Part shown: positions 28,984 through 37,944 of the stretch, piece after piece
Layout of the letters: each line of letters opens with the position of its first letter
Position numbering within the stretch: position 1 is the first letter of the stretch
NCBI GenBank assembly: GCA_030447305.1
Contig: JAUJPC010000002.1
Span: 314,815 to 378,814 of the forward strand
Origin: Actinomycetota bacterium
GTDB taxonomy: Bacteria > Actinomycetota > CADDZG01 > JAHWKV01
DNA length: 64,000 bases
Direction: 5' to 3'
Notes under the pieces: generated by a model
Database searches by the model: none
What the model was told of the DNA's origin: nothing
The model's input: the letters and a program-made list of their open reading frames with translations, nothing else
Translations under genes and position numbers: made by a program

Positions 28984-30204
28984 TTAACCGAACATCTCTC
29001 TGCAACTCTCCAGGGCGTCGACGAGGGCGTCAACATCGCTAGAGGTGTTGTAGATGTAGAAAGAAGCGCGATTGGTCGCGCTCACGCCAAGTTTACGCAT
29101 CAGCGGCTTTGCACAGTGGTGACCGGCGCGGATGGCCACTCCTTTTCCATCCATGATGGTCCCAACGTCGTGCGGATGAATATCGCCGATGTTGAACGAC
29201 ACCAGCCCGGCCTTGTTCTCAGCATTCTTGGGACCGTAGACGGTGATGTCCGGGATGGCCGCCAGCCGCTCCAGGGCATATCGGGTGATCTCAACCTCGT
29301 GGCGCCGGATGGCATCCCACCCGATCGCATTCAGGTAGTCGATGGCCGCGCCCAGCCCCACCGCCTGCGCAATAGGCGGAGTTCCGGCTTCGAACTTGTA
29401 GGGAATGTCGTTATAGGTGGAGTGATCGATCCACACGTCGAGGATCATGTCGCCGCCGCCATGGAAGGGCTCCATGTTCTCCAGGATCCGCTCCCGACCC
29501 CAGAGAAATCCGATGCCGGTCGGAGCACACATCTTGTGGCCGGTGCCTACGTAGAAATCGCAGTCCAGAGCGCCGACGTCGACCTCCATGTGCGGCAGGG
29601 CCTGAGCGCCGTCGCACACCACGATCGCTCCGACGTCGTGGGCCTTTGCAGCCATCTCGGCGATGGGGTTGATCGTCCCAAGCACGTTGGATACCTGCGT
29701 CACGGCTACAACCTTGGTCTTGTTGGACAGAAGCCGCTCGTACTCCTCCAGGTCCAGCGTTCCCTCTTCGGTCACGGGAACAGGCCGGATAACCGCTCCC
29801 GTGTCCTTGCACGCCAGCTGCCAGGAAACGATGTTGGAGTGGTGCTCCATCTCGGTGACCAGGACCTCGTCTCCGGGCACCAGATGGTGGCGGCCCCAGG
29901 CGTAAGCCACCAGGTTCAGCGCCTCGGTGGCCGACTTGGTAAAGACGACGCCCTTGGGGCTCGGAGCCTTGATGAGCTGGGCAACCTTGCTCCTGGCGCC
30001 TTCAAACAGGACGGTGGCCCGCTGACCCAGCGTGTGGACGGAGCGGTGGACGTTGGCGTTGTCCTCCTCGTAGAAACGCTTGACCTCATCGATCACGGCG
30101 AGAGGGCGCTGCGACGTGGCACCGTTGTCCAGGTACACCAGAGGGAAGCCATTGACCTGCTGATGAAGGACAGGAAAATCCTTGCGAATCGCTTCAGCGT
30201 CCAT
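28984..30204 (-). CDS. sufS: cysteine desulfurase SufS
   Basis: GTGHKMCAPTGIGFLWG PLP lysine motif, RAGHHCAKPLM. Confidence 0.95.
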   Translation of the reverse strand: MDAEAIRKDFPVLHQQVNGFPLVYLDNGATSQRPLAVIDEVKRFYEEDNANVHRSVHTLGQRATVLFEGARSKVAQLIKAPSPKGVVFTKSATEALNLVAYAWGRHHLVPGDEVLVTEMEHHSNIVSWQLACKDTGAVIRPVPVTEEGTLDLEEYERLLSNKTKVVAVTQVSNVLGTINPIAEMAAKAHDVGAIVVCDGAQALPHMEVDVGALDCDFYVGTGHKMCAPTGIGFLWGRERILENMEPFHGGGDMILDVWIDHSTYNDIPYKFEAGTPPIAQAVGLGAAIDYLNAIGWDAIRRHEVEITRYALERLAAIPDITVYGPKNAENKAGLVSFNIGDIHPHDVGTIMDGKGVAIRAGHHCAKPLMRKLGVSATNRASFYIYNTSSDVDALVDALESCREMFG

Positions 30205-30255
30205 GGGTAGATCCTACCTCCGACCCGGGAACTATAGCGTCCCCGGGACGGGATG

Positions 30256-30283
30256 GATATTCTCCTGGGGCACGGGAGAATCC
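30256..30283. promoter_or_regulatory. inverted repeat upstream of sufS, possible operator
   Basis: ATTCTCC-tggggcacg-GGAGAAT (30259-30281) in the divergent intergenic region. Confidence 0.3.
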
Positions 30284-30344
30284 GGTTCCCTAGCAGCGGC
30301 CATCGGGTTTCGCTTCAGAGGGCGGCGATCCTCGGCCGGGTGGT

Positions 30345-30866
30345 TTGGCTGATTCGAGGCTTGTGGGGGCTTGGTTGGTAACTGCGACTTTGGAGTCCGG
30401 GAGCCGCCGCTCACGGCGGTTTCGCGATCTGGTTGCAGTTCTAACGGTGGCGGCTCTGTTTGCGGGATCGCTGTTCTGGTCCGACGACGCGTGGCCGTTT
30501 GCTCCTTTCCGCATGTTCTCTAAAGCCCCTAAAACCATTTTCGTGCTGACGCTGGAAGCCGACCTGGCCGGCGGGAGAACGGTGAGCATGCCCTTCGGAG
30601 CGTTTCACCTTCGCCGGGCTGAGGCGGAGGGCCAGCTGCCACGGATACGGCAGTACCCACGTCTGCTGGGCGACTTGATGGCCTCTTACAATCGCAAAGC
30701 GCCCCAGGACGACCGCATAGTCGCAATCCGAGCAGTGGGTAAGAACCTTGCCGTCAAAGACGGCCGTCCGATCCGTGCAGGTGTATCTCCAGGCCTCCCG
30801 GTGGACCAGGGTGACCGGCCCAGCTGGCAGGTGGAGGTGATCGCGCGGTGGCCGCCGGCGCAATGA
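30345..30866 (+). CDS. uncharacterised membrane-anchored protein paired with HTTM protein
   Basis: One N-terminal hydrophobic segment, ATGA overlap with downstream gene; start uncertain. Confidence 0.6.
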   Translation: MADSRLVGAWLVTATLESGSRRSRRFRDLVAVLTVAALFAGSLFWSDDAWPFAPFRMFSKAPKTIFVLTLEADLAGGRTVSMPFGAFHLRRAEAEGQLPRIRQYPRLLGDLMASYNRKAPQDDRIVAIRAVGKNLAVKDGRPIRAGVSPGLPVDQGDRPSWQVEVIARWPPAQ

Positions 30867-31720
30867 GAGCCCGCTGGGATCGGTTCTGGCACACGCCGGC
30901 GCCCTTGGGCCGAATCGCGGTCTTCCGGGCCGTCGTCTACCTTTACCTGCCCCTGCATGTGATTCGTACGACCTGGGTGACCGACCACAGCCTGCTCCCC
31001 TCATCCTGGTATGCCCCGCTTCAGGTCGGCCGGATCCTCAACATTCCCCACCCGACGCAGGCTGTGGCCTTCCTGGTCGTTGCCGGGATTGTCGGGCTGT
31101 CGCCCTTTGCAATCGCGGGCCGGGGACGCCGTTTGGTTGGGCCGGCCCTTGCTTTGCTGTACCTGTACTGGTGTTACATGGGGTTCTCGTACGGCAAGGT
31201 TGACCACGACCGGTTGGGCCTGCTGGTGTCACTCGCGGTGCTTCCTTCGGTGCCGTGGTCCACGTTCGGCGACAACGCTAGAAGTGCGGCTGCCGGTTGG
31301 GCGTTGCGAGCCGTGCAGGTCTCGGTGGTGCTGGTCTACTTCCTTTCCGCGGTTGCCAAGTTGCGACTTACCGGTCCGAGCTGGATAACCAGCTCCATCC
31401 TCGCCTGGGCCATAGTTCGGCGCGGGACCGACTTGGCGCAGCCTCTGCTCGACTTCCCGGCCCTTCTCAAGGGAGTGCAGGCAGGGCTGGTGGCCTTTGA
31501 GCTCGCATCTCCGCTTCTGCTGCTCAGGGGAATTATCAGCCGTCTCTACCTGATCGCTGCCGTCATCTTCCACGCAGTTACACTCGCCGCCCTCACCATC
31601 AGCTTCGAGGCTCATATGGTGTGCCTGCTGGCATTCCTGCCCCTCGAGCGTTTCCCGGAGAGGTTCAGGGGATGGTCGGTTTCGCTGCCGCAGCCCAGGT
31701 TCAGCTTCTGGCACGCGTAA
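30863..31720 (+). CDS. HTTM (vitamin K-dependent gamma-carboxylase-like) membrane protein
   Basis: PLGRIAVFRAVVYLYLPLHV, many TM helices, VQVSVVLVYFLSAVAKL. Confidence 0.75.
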   Translation: MRARWDRFWHTPAPLGRIAVFRAVVYLYLPLHVIRTTWVTDHSLLPSSWYAPLQVGRILNIPHPTQAVAFLVVAGIVGLSPFAIAGRGRRLVGPALALLYLYWCYMGFSYGKVDHDRLGLLVSLAVLPSVPWSTFGDNARSAAAGWALRAVQVSVVLVYFLSAVAKLRLTGPSWITSSILAWAIVRRGTDLAQPLLDFPALLKGVQAGLVAFELASPLLLLRGIISRLYLIAAVIFHAVTLAALTISFEAHMVCLLAFLPLERFPERFRGWSVSLPQPRFSFWHA

Positions 31721-31822
31721 AAAGCCCACAGCAGCCGGCGCCCGCCTTCGAATTGTCATCAACTGGTCCCTGACTTGAAGGCGGTGTTACTCTCGACTTG
31801 AGAGGAATCTAAGGAGATTGAT

Positions 31823-32047
31823 GTGAAGACGGGAATTCACCCCGATTACAAGATTGCCACCGTCCACTGTTCCTGCGGGAACACGTTCCAGACCCGGTCG
31901 ACCCGCTCGGAGATGCGCACGGAGCTGTGCTCCGAGTGCCACCCCTTCTATACCGGCAAGCAGAAGATGGTCGACACCGGCGGCCGGATCGAGCGCTTCG
32001 AGCGCAAGTACGGCAAGCGTGCCAGCGCCACACCATCATCCTCCTAG
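31823..32047 (+). CDS. rpmE: 50S ribosomal protein bL31 (Cys-containing form)
   Basis: [27 protein letters not shown]...[13 protein letters not shown]. Confidence 0.97.
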   Translation: MKTGIHPDYKIATVHCSCGNTFQTRSTRSEMRTELCSECHPFYTGKQKMVDTGGRIERFERKYGKRASATPSSS

Positions 32048-32112
32048 GACGCGGTTGAGCGAAGGACATCCAGATCTGGTGGAGCCGGTCCGCCCTGGCT
32101 TGAGGGCAACGC

Positions 32113-33117
32113 GTGGCCAGTAAGCCGTCCATCGGCGGGCAGGCCGTGATGGAGGGCGTCATGATGCGGGGGCCGGAAACCTGGGCTGTCGCCGTGCGCA
32201 AGCCCGACAAGGAGATCGCGGTCCACGCCTTCCCGCTTCCCAGGTACGCGTCCGAGCACCCGTGGACCCGCAAGCCCCTGCTGCGGGGAGTCTGGACGCT
32301 GGTTGAGTCGCTGAACCTCGGTTTCAAGGCGCTCAAGATCTCCGGCTCCTACGCTGTCGAGGAAGAGAACGACACCCCCGAGGAGGCCGCCAAGGTGGAG
32401 AAGGCGATGAACGCCAGCCTCGGAATCGGGATGGTCCTCATCCTGGGGCTCTTCGTCACCATCCCCGCCTTCATCTCCAAGTGGGGCGGAACTCGGATCG
32501 GTGTGGAGGGCGACCTTCTGCAAAACCTGTTTGAGGGCGGCATCCGCATCAGCTTCTTCCTGGGATACATTCTGTTGATCTCGCTGGTTCCCGATATCAA
32601 GCGGGTGTTCCAGTACCACGGCGCCGAGCACAAAACGATCTATGCCTACGAAAACGACGACCCCATGGATCCGGAGGTCATAGACCGGTACTCCACCCTG
32701 CACGTGCGCTGCGGCACGAACTTCCTGTTCATCGTGATGTTCGTGGCGATCGTCGGCCACCTGGTGGCGGACCTGTTGCTGGCACAGGCGCCGCTGGCGG
32801 TCAAGCTGGCGGCCCGGATCCTGATGATCCCGGTTGTCGCCGGACTGTCGTACGAGGTCATCAGGGCAGCCGGAAAAAACGATCGTTCACTCATCTTCCG
32901 TACCGTCAGTCTTCCGGGGCTGGCCCTACAGAAGATCACCACCCGGCCGCCGACACTCGACCAGATCGAGGTCGCGATCAAAGCGATGGAAGGGGTCATA
33001 AACCGGGTAGGCGCCGCAGAGCCCTCCACCGTGCAGGTCTACGAGGTGCAGTCGCCGGCAGAGACCGCCGACCTGCTTCACCCTGAAAAGGGAATGCCGG
33101 GAGTCGAACCCGCTTAG
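32113..33117 (+). CDS. DUF1385 family protein (YqhQ-like)
   Basis: SIGGQAVMEGVMMRGPETWAVAVR, FQYHGAEHKTIYAYE, HVRCGTNFLF. Confidence 0.9.
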   Translation: MASKPSIGGQAVMEGVMMRGPETWAVAVRKPDKEIAVHAFPLPRYASEHPWTRKPLLRGVWTLVESLNLGFKALKISGSYAVEEENDTPEEAAKVEKAMNASLGIGMVLILGLFVTIPAFISKWGGTRIGVEGDLLQNLFEGGIRISFFLGYILLISLVPDIKRVFQYHGAEHKTIYAYENDDPMDPEVIDRYSTLHVRCGTNFLFIVMFVAIVGHLVADLLLAQAPLAVKLAARILMIPVVAGLSYEVIRAAGKNDRSLIFRTVSLPGLALQKITTRPPTLDQIEVAIKAMEGVINRVGAAEPSTVQVYEVQSPAETADLLHPEKGMPGVEPA

Positions 33118-33179
33118 CGGATTTCCATCGACCAGCACTACATGCGCGTCCGGAAGAAGAAATCGGAGAAAAGCAACAA

Positions 33180-34256
33180 TTGAGCGAAGCCTTGTTCGGG
33201 CGACTTAGCGAGATCGATTCTCGCTATCGACAGGTCCAGTCCAAGCTGATGGATCCCAGCGTCACGTCGAAACCCGACCTGCTGCGGGAGCTGGGCAAGG
33301 AGAATGCCGAGCTGGAGCCAACCGTTTTCACCTATCGCAGGTGGAAGGCGGCCCTCGATGAGGTTGAGTCCGCGCGCAAGGTGTTGAACGAGACCTCTGA
33401 CCCGGAGATGAAGGAGATGGCGGAGGCCGAGATCGACGACCAGCAGGCTCTGGCCGACAAGCTGGAGGAGGAGCTCAAGGTCCTTCTGGTCCCCACCGAC
33501 CCCACCGATAACAAGGACGTCATCGTTGAGATCAAAGCCGGTGAGGGCGGCGACGAGTCGGCACTGTTCGCCGGGGAGGTCTTCAAGATGTACGAGGGTT
33601 ATGCCGAACGGCGAGGTTGGAAGACGGAGGTGCTGTCGTCCAACCCGTCCAACCTAGGCGGGTTCAAGGACGTTACCTTCGCCATCAAAGGCAAGGGGGC
33701 CTACTCCCGGATGAAGCACGAAGCGGGCGTCCACCGCGTCCAGCGGGTGCCGGAAACCGAGTCGCAGGGCCGGCTGCACACCTCAGCCATCGGAGTGGTG
33801 GTCATGCCCGAGGCGGAGGAGGTGGAGGTACAGATCGATCCTAAGGACCTAAAGTGGGACGTCTTCCGCTCCTCCGGACCGGGGGGGCAGTCGGTCAACA
33901 CCACGGACTCCGCCGTCCGCCTGACCCACCTGCCGACGAGCCTGGTTGTGACCTGCCAGGACGAGAAGTCGCAGCTGCAGAATCGGGACAAGGCCCTTCG
34001 AATCATGCGGGCTCGCCTGCACCAGGCCGAGCTGGACCGCCGGGCGGCCGAGGACTCCGCCGCCCGCAAGGGCCAGGTCCGCAGCGTCGACCGCTCCGAG
34101 AAGATTCGCACCTACAACTTCCCGCAGAACCGGGTGACCGATCACCGGGTGAAGGTGTCGGTTCACAACGTTCCTGAGGTGATGAGCGGAGGGTTGGACC
34201 CGTTCATCGACGCCTTGATCACCAAATTGAGGACCGAGCAGCTAACCGGGGAATAA
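33180..34256 (+). CDS. prfA: peptide chain release factor 1
   Basis: RSSGPGGQSVNTTDSAVRLTHLPT GGQ motif. Confidence 0.97.
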   Translation: MSEALFGRLSEIDSRYRQVQSKLMDPSVTSKPDLLRELGKENAELEPTVFTYRRWKAALDEVESARKVLNETSDPEMKEMAEAEIDDQQALADKLEEELKVLLVPTDPTDNKDVIVEIKAGEGGDESALFAGEVFKMYEGYAERRGWKTEVLSSNPSNLGGFKDVTFAIKGKGAYSRMKHEAGVHRVQRVPETESQGRLHTSAIGVVVMPEAEEVEVQIDPKDLKWDVFRSSGPGGQSVNTTDSAVRLTHLPTSLVVTCQDEKSQLQNRDKALRIMRARLHQAELDRRAAEDSAARKGQVRSVDRSEKIRTYNFPQNRVTDHRVKVSVHNVPEVMSGGLDPFIDALITKLRTEQLTGE

Positions 34257-34263
34257 CCTTGGT

Positions 34264-35121
34264 ATGAAGATGACGGTTGGTGCGGTGCTGGATCGGGTCA
34301 CCACAGATCTGGAGAGGTCGGGGATCTCCGGGGCTCGCAACGAGGCGGAGGTCCTGCTCAGCCATCTGCTCGGCCTTCGCCGTACCGACCTCTATTCCGG
34401 CACCGAAAAGGCCGTCTCCGTCTCGCAGGCGGCGCAGCTGGACAAGATGGTCGCCTCCCGCTGCACGGGCCGGCCGCTCCAGTACATAACCGGGGTCCAG
34501 CGGTTTCGGCGGCTCTCTCTCAAGGTGGGCCCCGGGGTCCTGGTGCCCCGTCCGGAGACCGAGATGCTCGTGGAGAGGTGCCTGGAGCTGCTGGAGGGAG
34601 TGCAAGATCCGGCAGTGCTGGACCTGGGAACCGGCTCGGGGGCGATAGCGCTGTCACTGGCGACGGAGCGGCCGGATTGCCGCGTCTGGGCCACCGAGAT
34701 CAGCGAAGATGCCCTTTGGTGGGCTGAGGCCAACCTGAAGAACTCCGGATTGAGCAACGTCGAGCTGGGTTACGGAGATCTGTTTTCCCCGCTGCCCAGC
34801 TCCGAGAAGGGAAACTTCGACTTGATCGTGTCCAACCCGCCTTATCTTTCCCAGGAGGAGCTGTCCAGGGCTCCCGTCGAGGTGCGTGACCACGAGCCGG
34901 AGATGGCGCTGCTGTCCGGAGACAAAGGCCTGGCTACGTGTATCCGCATCATCCGAGAGGCGTTCATCTGGCTGAAGCCCGGCGGCCATCTGGTGATCGA
35001 GACGGCCGGCACGTCGCAGTACGAGGATCTGCGGATCTTCCTCGCACGCCGGTACGAGGGCGTGCAGATCACCAACGACCTCACGGGCAAGCCCCGTTTT
35101 GTGGAGGGCCGCCGGCCATAG
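34264..35121 (+). CDS. prmC: release factor glutamine methyltransferase
   Basis: VLDLGTGSGAIALSLA, DLIVSNPPYLS. Confidence 0.95.
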   Translation: MKMTVGAVLDRVTTDLERSGISGARNEAEVLLSHLLGLRRTDLYSGTEKAVSVSQAAQLDKMVASRCTGRPLQYITGVQRFRRLSLKVGPGVLVPRPETEMLVERCLELLEGVQDPAVLDLGTGSGAIALSLATERPDCRVWATEISEDALWWAEANLKNSGLSNVELGYGDLFSPLPSSEKGNFDLIVSNPPYLSQEELSRAPVEVRDHEPEMALLSGDKGLATCIRIIREAFIWLKPGGHLVIETAGTSQYEDLRIFLARRYEGVQITNDLTGKPRFVEGRRP

Positions 35122-35681
35122 CTACCATCCTGTCCAGCACCTCCCGTTCTGCCCTCTACAAGACCGCAAAGGTTCTGAACGAGGGGGATGTGGTGGTCAT
35201 TCCCACCGACACGGTGTACGGCGTCGCGGCCCGGCTCGACCGGCCGCGGGCCATCGACAAGATCTTCAAGCTCAAGGGCCGGCCGCGCTCCAAGCCGCTG
35301 CCCATCCTGGTTCCCGACATCAAGACGGCACGCACGCTGGGGGAGCTCGACAAGGAGGCCCTCGAGCTGGCGATGAGGAGCTGGCCGGGAGCGGTGACGA
35401 TAGTGGTCCGCACCACTGAGGATGTACCGGACATCGGGGGTGACGGCACGACCGTGGGTTTAAGGATCCCAAACCACCCGTTCACCCTGGAGCTTCTGCG
35501 CGACTGCGGCCCCCTGGTGGCGACCAGCGCCAACCCCAGCGGCAACCCCACCGGCGCCGTGCTCCAGGAGGTCCTGCTCGACCTCGGCAACGGCCCGGGT
35601 ATATACGTGGACGGCGGAACCCTCGACTCGCCGCCTTCGAGGGTCATCTCGATGCTGGGGGAGCCGAGGATTCTGCGATAG
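35118..35681 (+). CDS. tsaC: L-threonylcarbamoyladenylate synthase (Sua5/TsaC)
   Basis: VVVIPTDTVYGVAARLD, KLKGRPRSKPLPILV, ATSANPSGNPT; no ATG/GTG/TTG at the expected N-terminus, start drawn at ATA overlapping the prmC stop. Confidence 0.85.
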   Translation: MATILSSTSRSALYKTAKVLNEGDVVVIPTDTVYGVAARLDRPRAIDKIFKLKGRPRSKPLPILVPDIKTARTLGELDKEALELAMRSWPGAVTIVVRTTEDVPDIGGDGTTVGLRIPNHPFTLELLRDCGPLVATSANPSGNPTGAVLQEVLLDLGNGPGIYVDGGTLDSPPSRVISMLGEPRILR

Positions 35682-35716
35682 ACATTCCCGGAATGGACTC
35701 CGGTAGAGTGGCCAAC

Positions 35717-36175
35717 GTGAAAGTTGCCATCGCCTCCGACCACGCAGGGTTTCCGCTTAAGACAGCCCTGGTCGAGTACCTGACGGACAAGGGGCACGAG
35801 GTGCACGACTTCGGCACTGACTCCGAGCAGTCCGTCGACTATCCCCCGTTTTGCGCCGCGGCTGCCCGTGCGGTGGTCAAGGGAGAGGCGGAGCGAGGCA
35901 TTGTCCTGGGCGGCAGCGGGCAGGGCGAGCAAATATCAGCCAACAAGGTTCACGGCGCCCGCGCGGCTTTGTGCAATGAGCTGTGGACCGCCAGGATGTG
36001 CCGGCTTCACAACGACGCCAACGTGCTGGCGATGGGAGCTCGGATCGTGACGCCCTACATGGCCTACGAGATCGTCGACCTGTTTATCAACACCGAGTTC
36101 GAGGGAGGCCGTCACCAGCCGAGACTCGATCAGGTCCGCAAGATCGAGCTCGAGGAGTGCGAAGCGGCGGACTGA
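35717..36175 (+). CDS. rpiB: ribose-5-phosphate isomerase B
   Basis: VAIASDHAGFPLKTALVEYL, GIVLGGSGQGEQISANKV, HNDANVLAMGAR. Confidence 0.95.
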   Translation: MKVAIASDHAGFPLKTALVEYLTDKGHEVHDFGTDSEQSVDYPPFCAAAARAVVKGEAERGIVLGGSGQGEQISANKVHGARAALCNELWTARMCRLHNDANVLAMGARIVTPYMAYEIVDLFINTEFEGGRHQPRLDQVRKIELEECEAAD

Positions 36176-36486
36176 CTCTCAGCCGATGTTGGCGCTGGAG
36201 GACTCCGGAGCTCAAAAGGGTCGAGTTTGTTCACCGTCTCTTCAGAGATCCCGATCCGCTCGTGGGGGGGCTTGGGCCCCTCCGGATTGAGCAGCGCTTC
36301 CATCGAGGACCCAGAGATGTCGAGGCGGGCGGCCAGCTTTTGAGGTTCCATGCCTTCCCCGGCCACGGCTTCTATCAACTTGCCGGCCTTGGCCTCTCTT
36401 TCGGCGGCCACCTTCTCCAACAACACAACGCTTTCCAGGAGAGTCTTGGCGTCGTCGAGCTTGCTGTCGTGGTCCGTATCTGACAC
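36130..36486 (-). CDS. uncharacterised small protein, possible HTH
   Basis: MEPQKLAARLDISGSSMEALLNPEG; overlaps the rpiB 3' end by 46 nt. Confidence 0.45.
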   Translation of the reverse strand: MSDTDHDSKLDDAKTLLESVVLLEKVAAEREAKAGKLIEAVAGEGMEPQKLAARLDISGSSMEALLNPEGPKPPHERIGISEETVNKLDPFELRSPPAPTSAESQSAASHSSSSILRT

Positions 36487-36602
36487 TTGCGTCCCCAATT
36501 GACTGAACCACGTATACAACCCGGCTTTCCAGGCACCAATCATAACGACCACGCCGAGATAATCTTCTGCTTGGATTCGGGAGGGTGGTTCTGGAGTTCG
36601 GT

Positions 36603-37862
36603 TTAGGCGTTGATCGTCCCGGGTGCGGGGAAGCTGCGGCACAGCTCGGAGATCTCGCCGGAGACCTTCTTCGACATGTCGTCGTCCTCAGGGGCGCTGA
36701 TGATCTTATCCATCCACTCCGCGATCTTGACCATCTCCGGCTCTTTCATGCCCCGGGTGGTGACCGATGGGGTCCCCAGGCGGATCCCGGACGGGTCGAA
36801 AGGCTTCCGGGGGTCGAACGGAACCGTGTTGTAGTTCAGCTCGATTCCCGCACGGTCCAGCGCCTTGGCGGCCGGCTTGCCGAAGACGCCTTTGTTGGTC
36901 AGGTCGATGAGGATCAGGTGGTTGTCGGTGCCGCCCGAAACCAGATCGAAGCCACGCTCCAGCAGAGCGGCCGCCAGCGCCTTGGCATTGGCGACGATCT
37001 GGTGGGCGTAATCCGCGAAGTCCGGCTGCGCCGCTTCCTTCAATGCCACCGCGATGGCCGCGGTGGTGTGGTTGTGGGGTCCGCCCTGAAGGCCCGGGAA
37101 CACCGCAAAGTTGATTGCCTTGGCGTGCTCGGTGCGGCACATGACCATCGCGCCCCGGGGACCCCGCAGGGTCTTGTGGGTGGTGGTGGTCACCACGTCG
37201 GCCACCGGTACGGGGGAGGGATGGGCACCGCCCGCCACCAGGCCCGCAATGTGCGCAATGTCGGCGGCGAAGATGGCTCCGACCTCCTTGGCCACCTCGG
37301 CGAAGATGGCAAAGTCGATCTGCCGGGGGATTGCGGTGCCGCCTGCCCAGATGAGCTTCGGCTTCTCCTTCAGCGCAAGATCGCGCATCTCGTCGTAATC
37401 GATCAGGTGGTTGTCTTTGCGCACGCCGTACTGGACCGCCCGGAACCACCTGCCGGTGGCCGACACGCTCCAGCCATGAGTCAGATGTCCCCCGGATGGC
37501 AGGGCCATGCCCATGACCGTGTCCCCGGGATCCAAAAACGCCAGGTACACCGCAAGGTTGCAGGGTGAGCCGGAGTAGGGCTGCACATTTGCGTGCTCGG
37601 CGCCGAACAGGTCTTTCGCCCTCCGCACCGCAAGGTCCTCAACCGGGTCGATGAACTGCTGCCCCTCGTAATAGCGCCTGCCGGAGTACCCCTCGGAGTA
37701 CTTGTTCGTGAGCAGGGAGCCGGTGGCTGCTAGGACCGCCTCGGAGACGTAGTTCTCGGAAGGGATCAACCGGATGGTGGAGGCCTCGCGCTTTGCCTCC
37801 GAAACGATCAGATCTGTGATGTCGGGATCGGAGGCTTCCAGCGCCTTCCAGTAGCTGTCCAT
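36603..37862 (-). CDS. glyA: serine hydroxymethyltransferase
   Basis: LIPSENYVSEAVLAATGSLLTNKYSEGYSGRRYY, TTTTHKTLRGPRGAMV. Confidence 0.97.
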   Translation of the reverse strand: MDSYWKALEASDPDITDLIVSEAKREASTIRLIPSENYVSEAVLAATGSLLTNKYSEGYSGRRYYEGQQFIDPVEDLAVRRAKDLFGAEHANVQPYSGSPCNLAVYLAFLDPGDTVMGMALPSGGHLTHGWSVSATGRWFRAVQYGVRKDNHLIDYDEMRDLALKEKPKLIWAGGTAIPRQIDFAIFAEVAKEVGAIFAADIAHIAGLVAGGAHPSPVPVADVVTTTTHKTLRGPRGAMVMCRTEHAKAINFAVFPGLQGGPHNHTTAAIAVALKEAAQPDFADYAHQIVANAKALAAALLERGFDLVSGGTDNHLILIDLTNKGVFGKPAAKALDRAGIELNYNTVPFDPRKPFDPSGIRLGTPSVTTRGMKEPEMVKIAEWMDKIISAPEDDDMSKKVSGEISELCRSFPAPGTINA

Positions 37863-37944
37863 GTACCCAGCACCGTAAGGCTGCGGATCTTAACGGTCAA
37901 ACGCGGTCACGGACCCCATGGAAAGCGGGAATAGAATGTGCGCC

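Noticed and set aside
31790-31804. CTCTC-GACTT-GAGAG hairpin upstream of rpmE, similar to the ilvB attenuator loop
   Set aside because: Only a 5-bp stem, no T run and no leader ORF; could be chance. Not claimed as regulatory.
33094-33117. tRNA T-arm-like sequence (CGGGTTCGACTCCCGG on the - strand)
   Set aside because: No matching acceptor stem, D-arm or anticodon arm in the flanking 80 nt; it is the coding end of the DUF1385 gene.
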